Below, piece after piece: positions 6,285 through 6,555 of a stretch of DNA of 6,555 nt. A program made the position numbers and the translations under genes. The notes beneath the pieces were generated by a model. It was given only the letters and a program-made list of their open reading frames with translations, was not told where the DNA came from and ran no database searches. Position 1 is the stretch's first letter, and every line of letters begins with the position of its first letter. The stretch comes from Bacillota bacterium (lineage in GTDB: Bacteria > Bacillota > Clostridia > Christensenellales > CAG-138): the NCBI GenBank assembly GCA_023435025.1, contig JAEYSE010000045.1, positions 1-6,555 on the forward strand, written 5' to 3'.

Positions 6285-6313
6285 AGTATATGCCGTGATA
6301 AAACAGGGTGTGA
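6285..6313 (-). promoter_or_regulatory. Possible sigma-E-like promoter of yunB
   Basis: On the minus strand CATATACT (6292-6285) matches 7 of 8 bases of the sigma-E -10 consensus CATACAMT. The upstream TCACACC (6313-6307), 14 bases away, is only a partial match to the -35 (KMATATT). Known sigma-E control of yunB in Bacillus motivates the search. The predicted start would leave a leader of only about 15 bases and place the Shine-Dalgarno at its very 5' end, so this is a weak call. Confidence 0.3.
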
Positions 6314-6431
6314 CGCGCGGCAAGGAAATTTCGGGCAAATATCGACATATTAAGTAAGTGGAAGCTCCTTATAAACGAGAGCCTTCAGGGTCGAATGTAT
6401 GCCTTTACCTCGGCTATTCAAAATTTTCAAC

Positions 6432-6460
6432 TTGCAATACACTCTTTTCTGCGATATGAT
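6432..6460 (+). promoter_or_regulatory. Sigma-A-type promoter of the tRNA gene
   Basis: TTGCAA (6432-6437) and TATGAT (6455-6460) are separated by 17 bases, each one base off the consensus. The expected start near 6467 gives a leader of about 8 bases before the tRNA, as is usual for tRNA transcripts. Confidence 0.75.
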
Positions 6461-6474
6461 ATTATACGCGTCGT

Positions 6475-6551
6475 GGGGATGTGGCACAGCTGGTCAGCGC
6501 GCTTCGTTCACATCGAAGAGGTCGTGGGTTCGAGCCCCTCCATCCCCACCA
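6475..6551 (+). tRNA. tRNA-Val (anticodon CAC)
   Basis: A 77-base cloverleaf with encoded CCA. The acceptor stem GGGGATG (6475-6481) pairs fully with CATCCCC (6541-6547), with discriminator A6548 and CCA at 6549-6551. The anticodon stem CTTCG (6502-6506) pairs with CGAAG (6514-6518), and the 7-base loop TTCACAT places CAC at 6509-6511, reading GUG. The D loop has the invariant GG (6492-6493) and the T loop TTCGAGC (6529-6535). Two pairs are not Watson-Crick: A6486 with C6498 in the D stem (12-23) and T6525 with T6539 in the T stem (50-64). The rest is intact and it has its own promoter, so it is probably functional. Further tRNAs may follow beyond the window. Confidence 0.93.
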
Positions 6552-6555
6552 AACA

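Overview
The window is GC-rich bacterial DNA. It carries the main part of a histidine-utilisation (hut) gene cluster on the + strand. Two small minus-strand genes converge on the cluster, and a tRNA gene lies at the right edge. A YunB-type sporulation protein, strong AGGAGG-type ribosome binding sites, a sigma-A-like tRNA promoter and a CCA-encoding tRNA gene all point to an endospore-forming Firmicute of the class Clostridia. The genus cannot be read from the sequence.

Layout: (1) 1-100 is a leader made of short perfect hairpins ending in a strong ribosome binding site. (2) 110-3037 holds hutU (urocanate hydratase, the long 676-residue form) and ftcD (glutamate formimidoyltransferase), whose stop and start codons abut. 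(3) 3038-3302 is a non-coding gap packed with perfect hairpins; its right half is a diverged copy of the leader in front of hutU. (4) 3303-5149 holds hutI (imidazolonepropionase) and fchA (formimidoyl-tetrahydrofolate cyclodeaminase), which overlap by 7 bases. (5) 5163-5189 is a terminator hairpin between the convergent fchA and a small minus-strand GNAT-like gene. (6) 5551-6263 is the sporulation gene yunB on the minus strand with its own terminator. (7) 6432-6551 is a tRNA-Val(CAC) gene with a recognisable promoter.

The four + strand enzymes form a connected pathway. HutU converts urocanate to imidazolonepropionate and HutI opens this to N-formimino-L-glutamate. FtcD moves the formimino group to tetrahydrofolate, releasing glutamate. 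FchA then converts 5-formimino-tetrahydrofolate to 5,10-methenyl-tetrahydrofolate plus ammonia. This is the folate-linked (animal-type) branch of histidine breakdown, with the two activities of mammalian FTCD encoded as separate proteins. The first enzyme, histidine ammonia-lyase (HutH), is not in the window, nor is a hut regulator.

The most unusual feature is not a gene. At least nine perfect inverted repeats, each with exactly three bases between the arms, are clustered in the two hut intergenic regions. The copies in front of hutU and hutI line up with each other and end at nearly the same distance from the Shine-Dalgarno sequence. Their stems differ in sequence by paired changes that keep base pairing.
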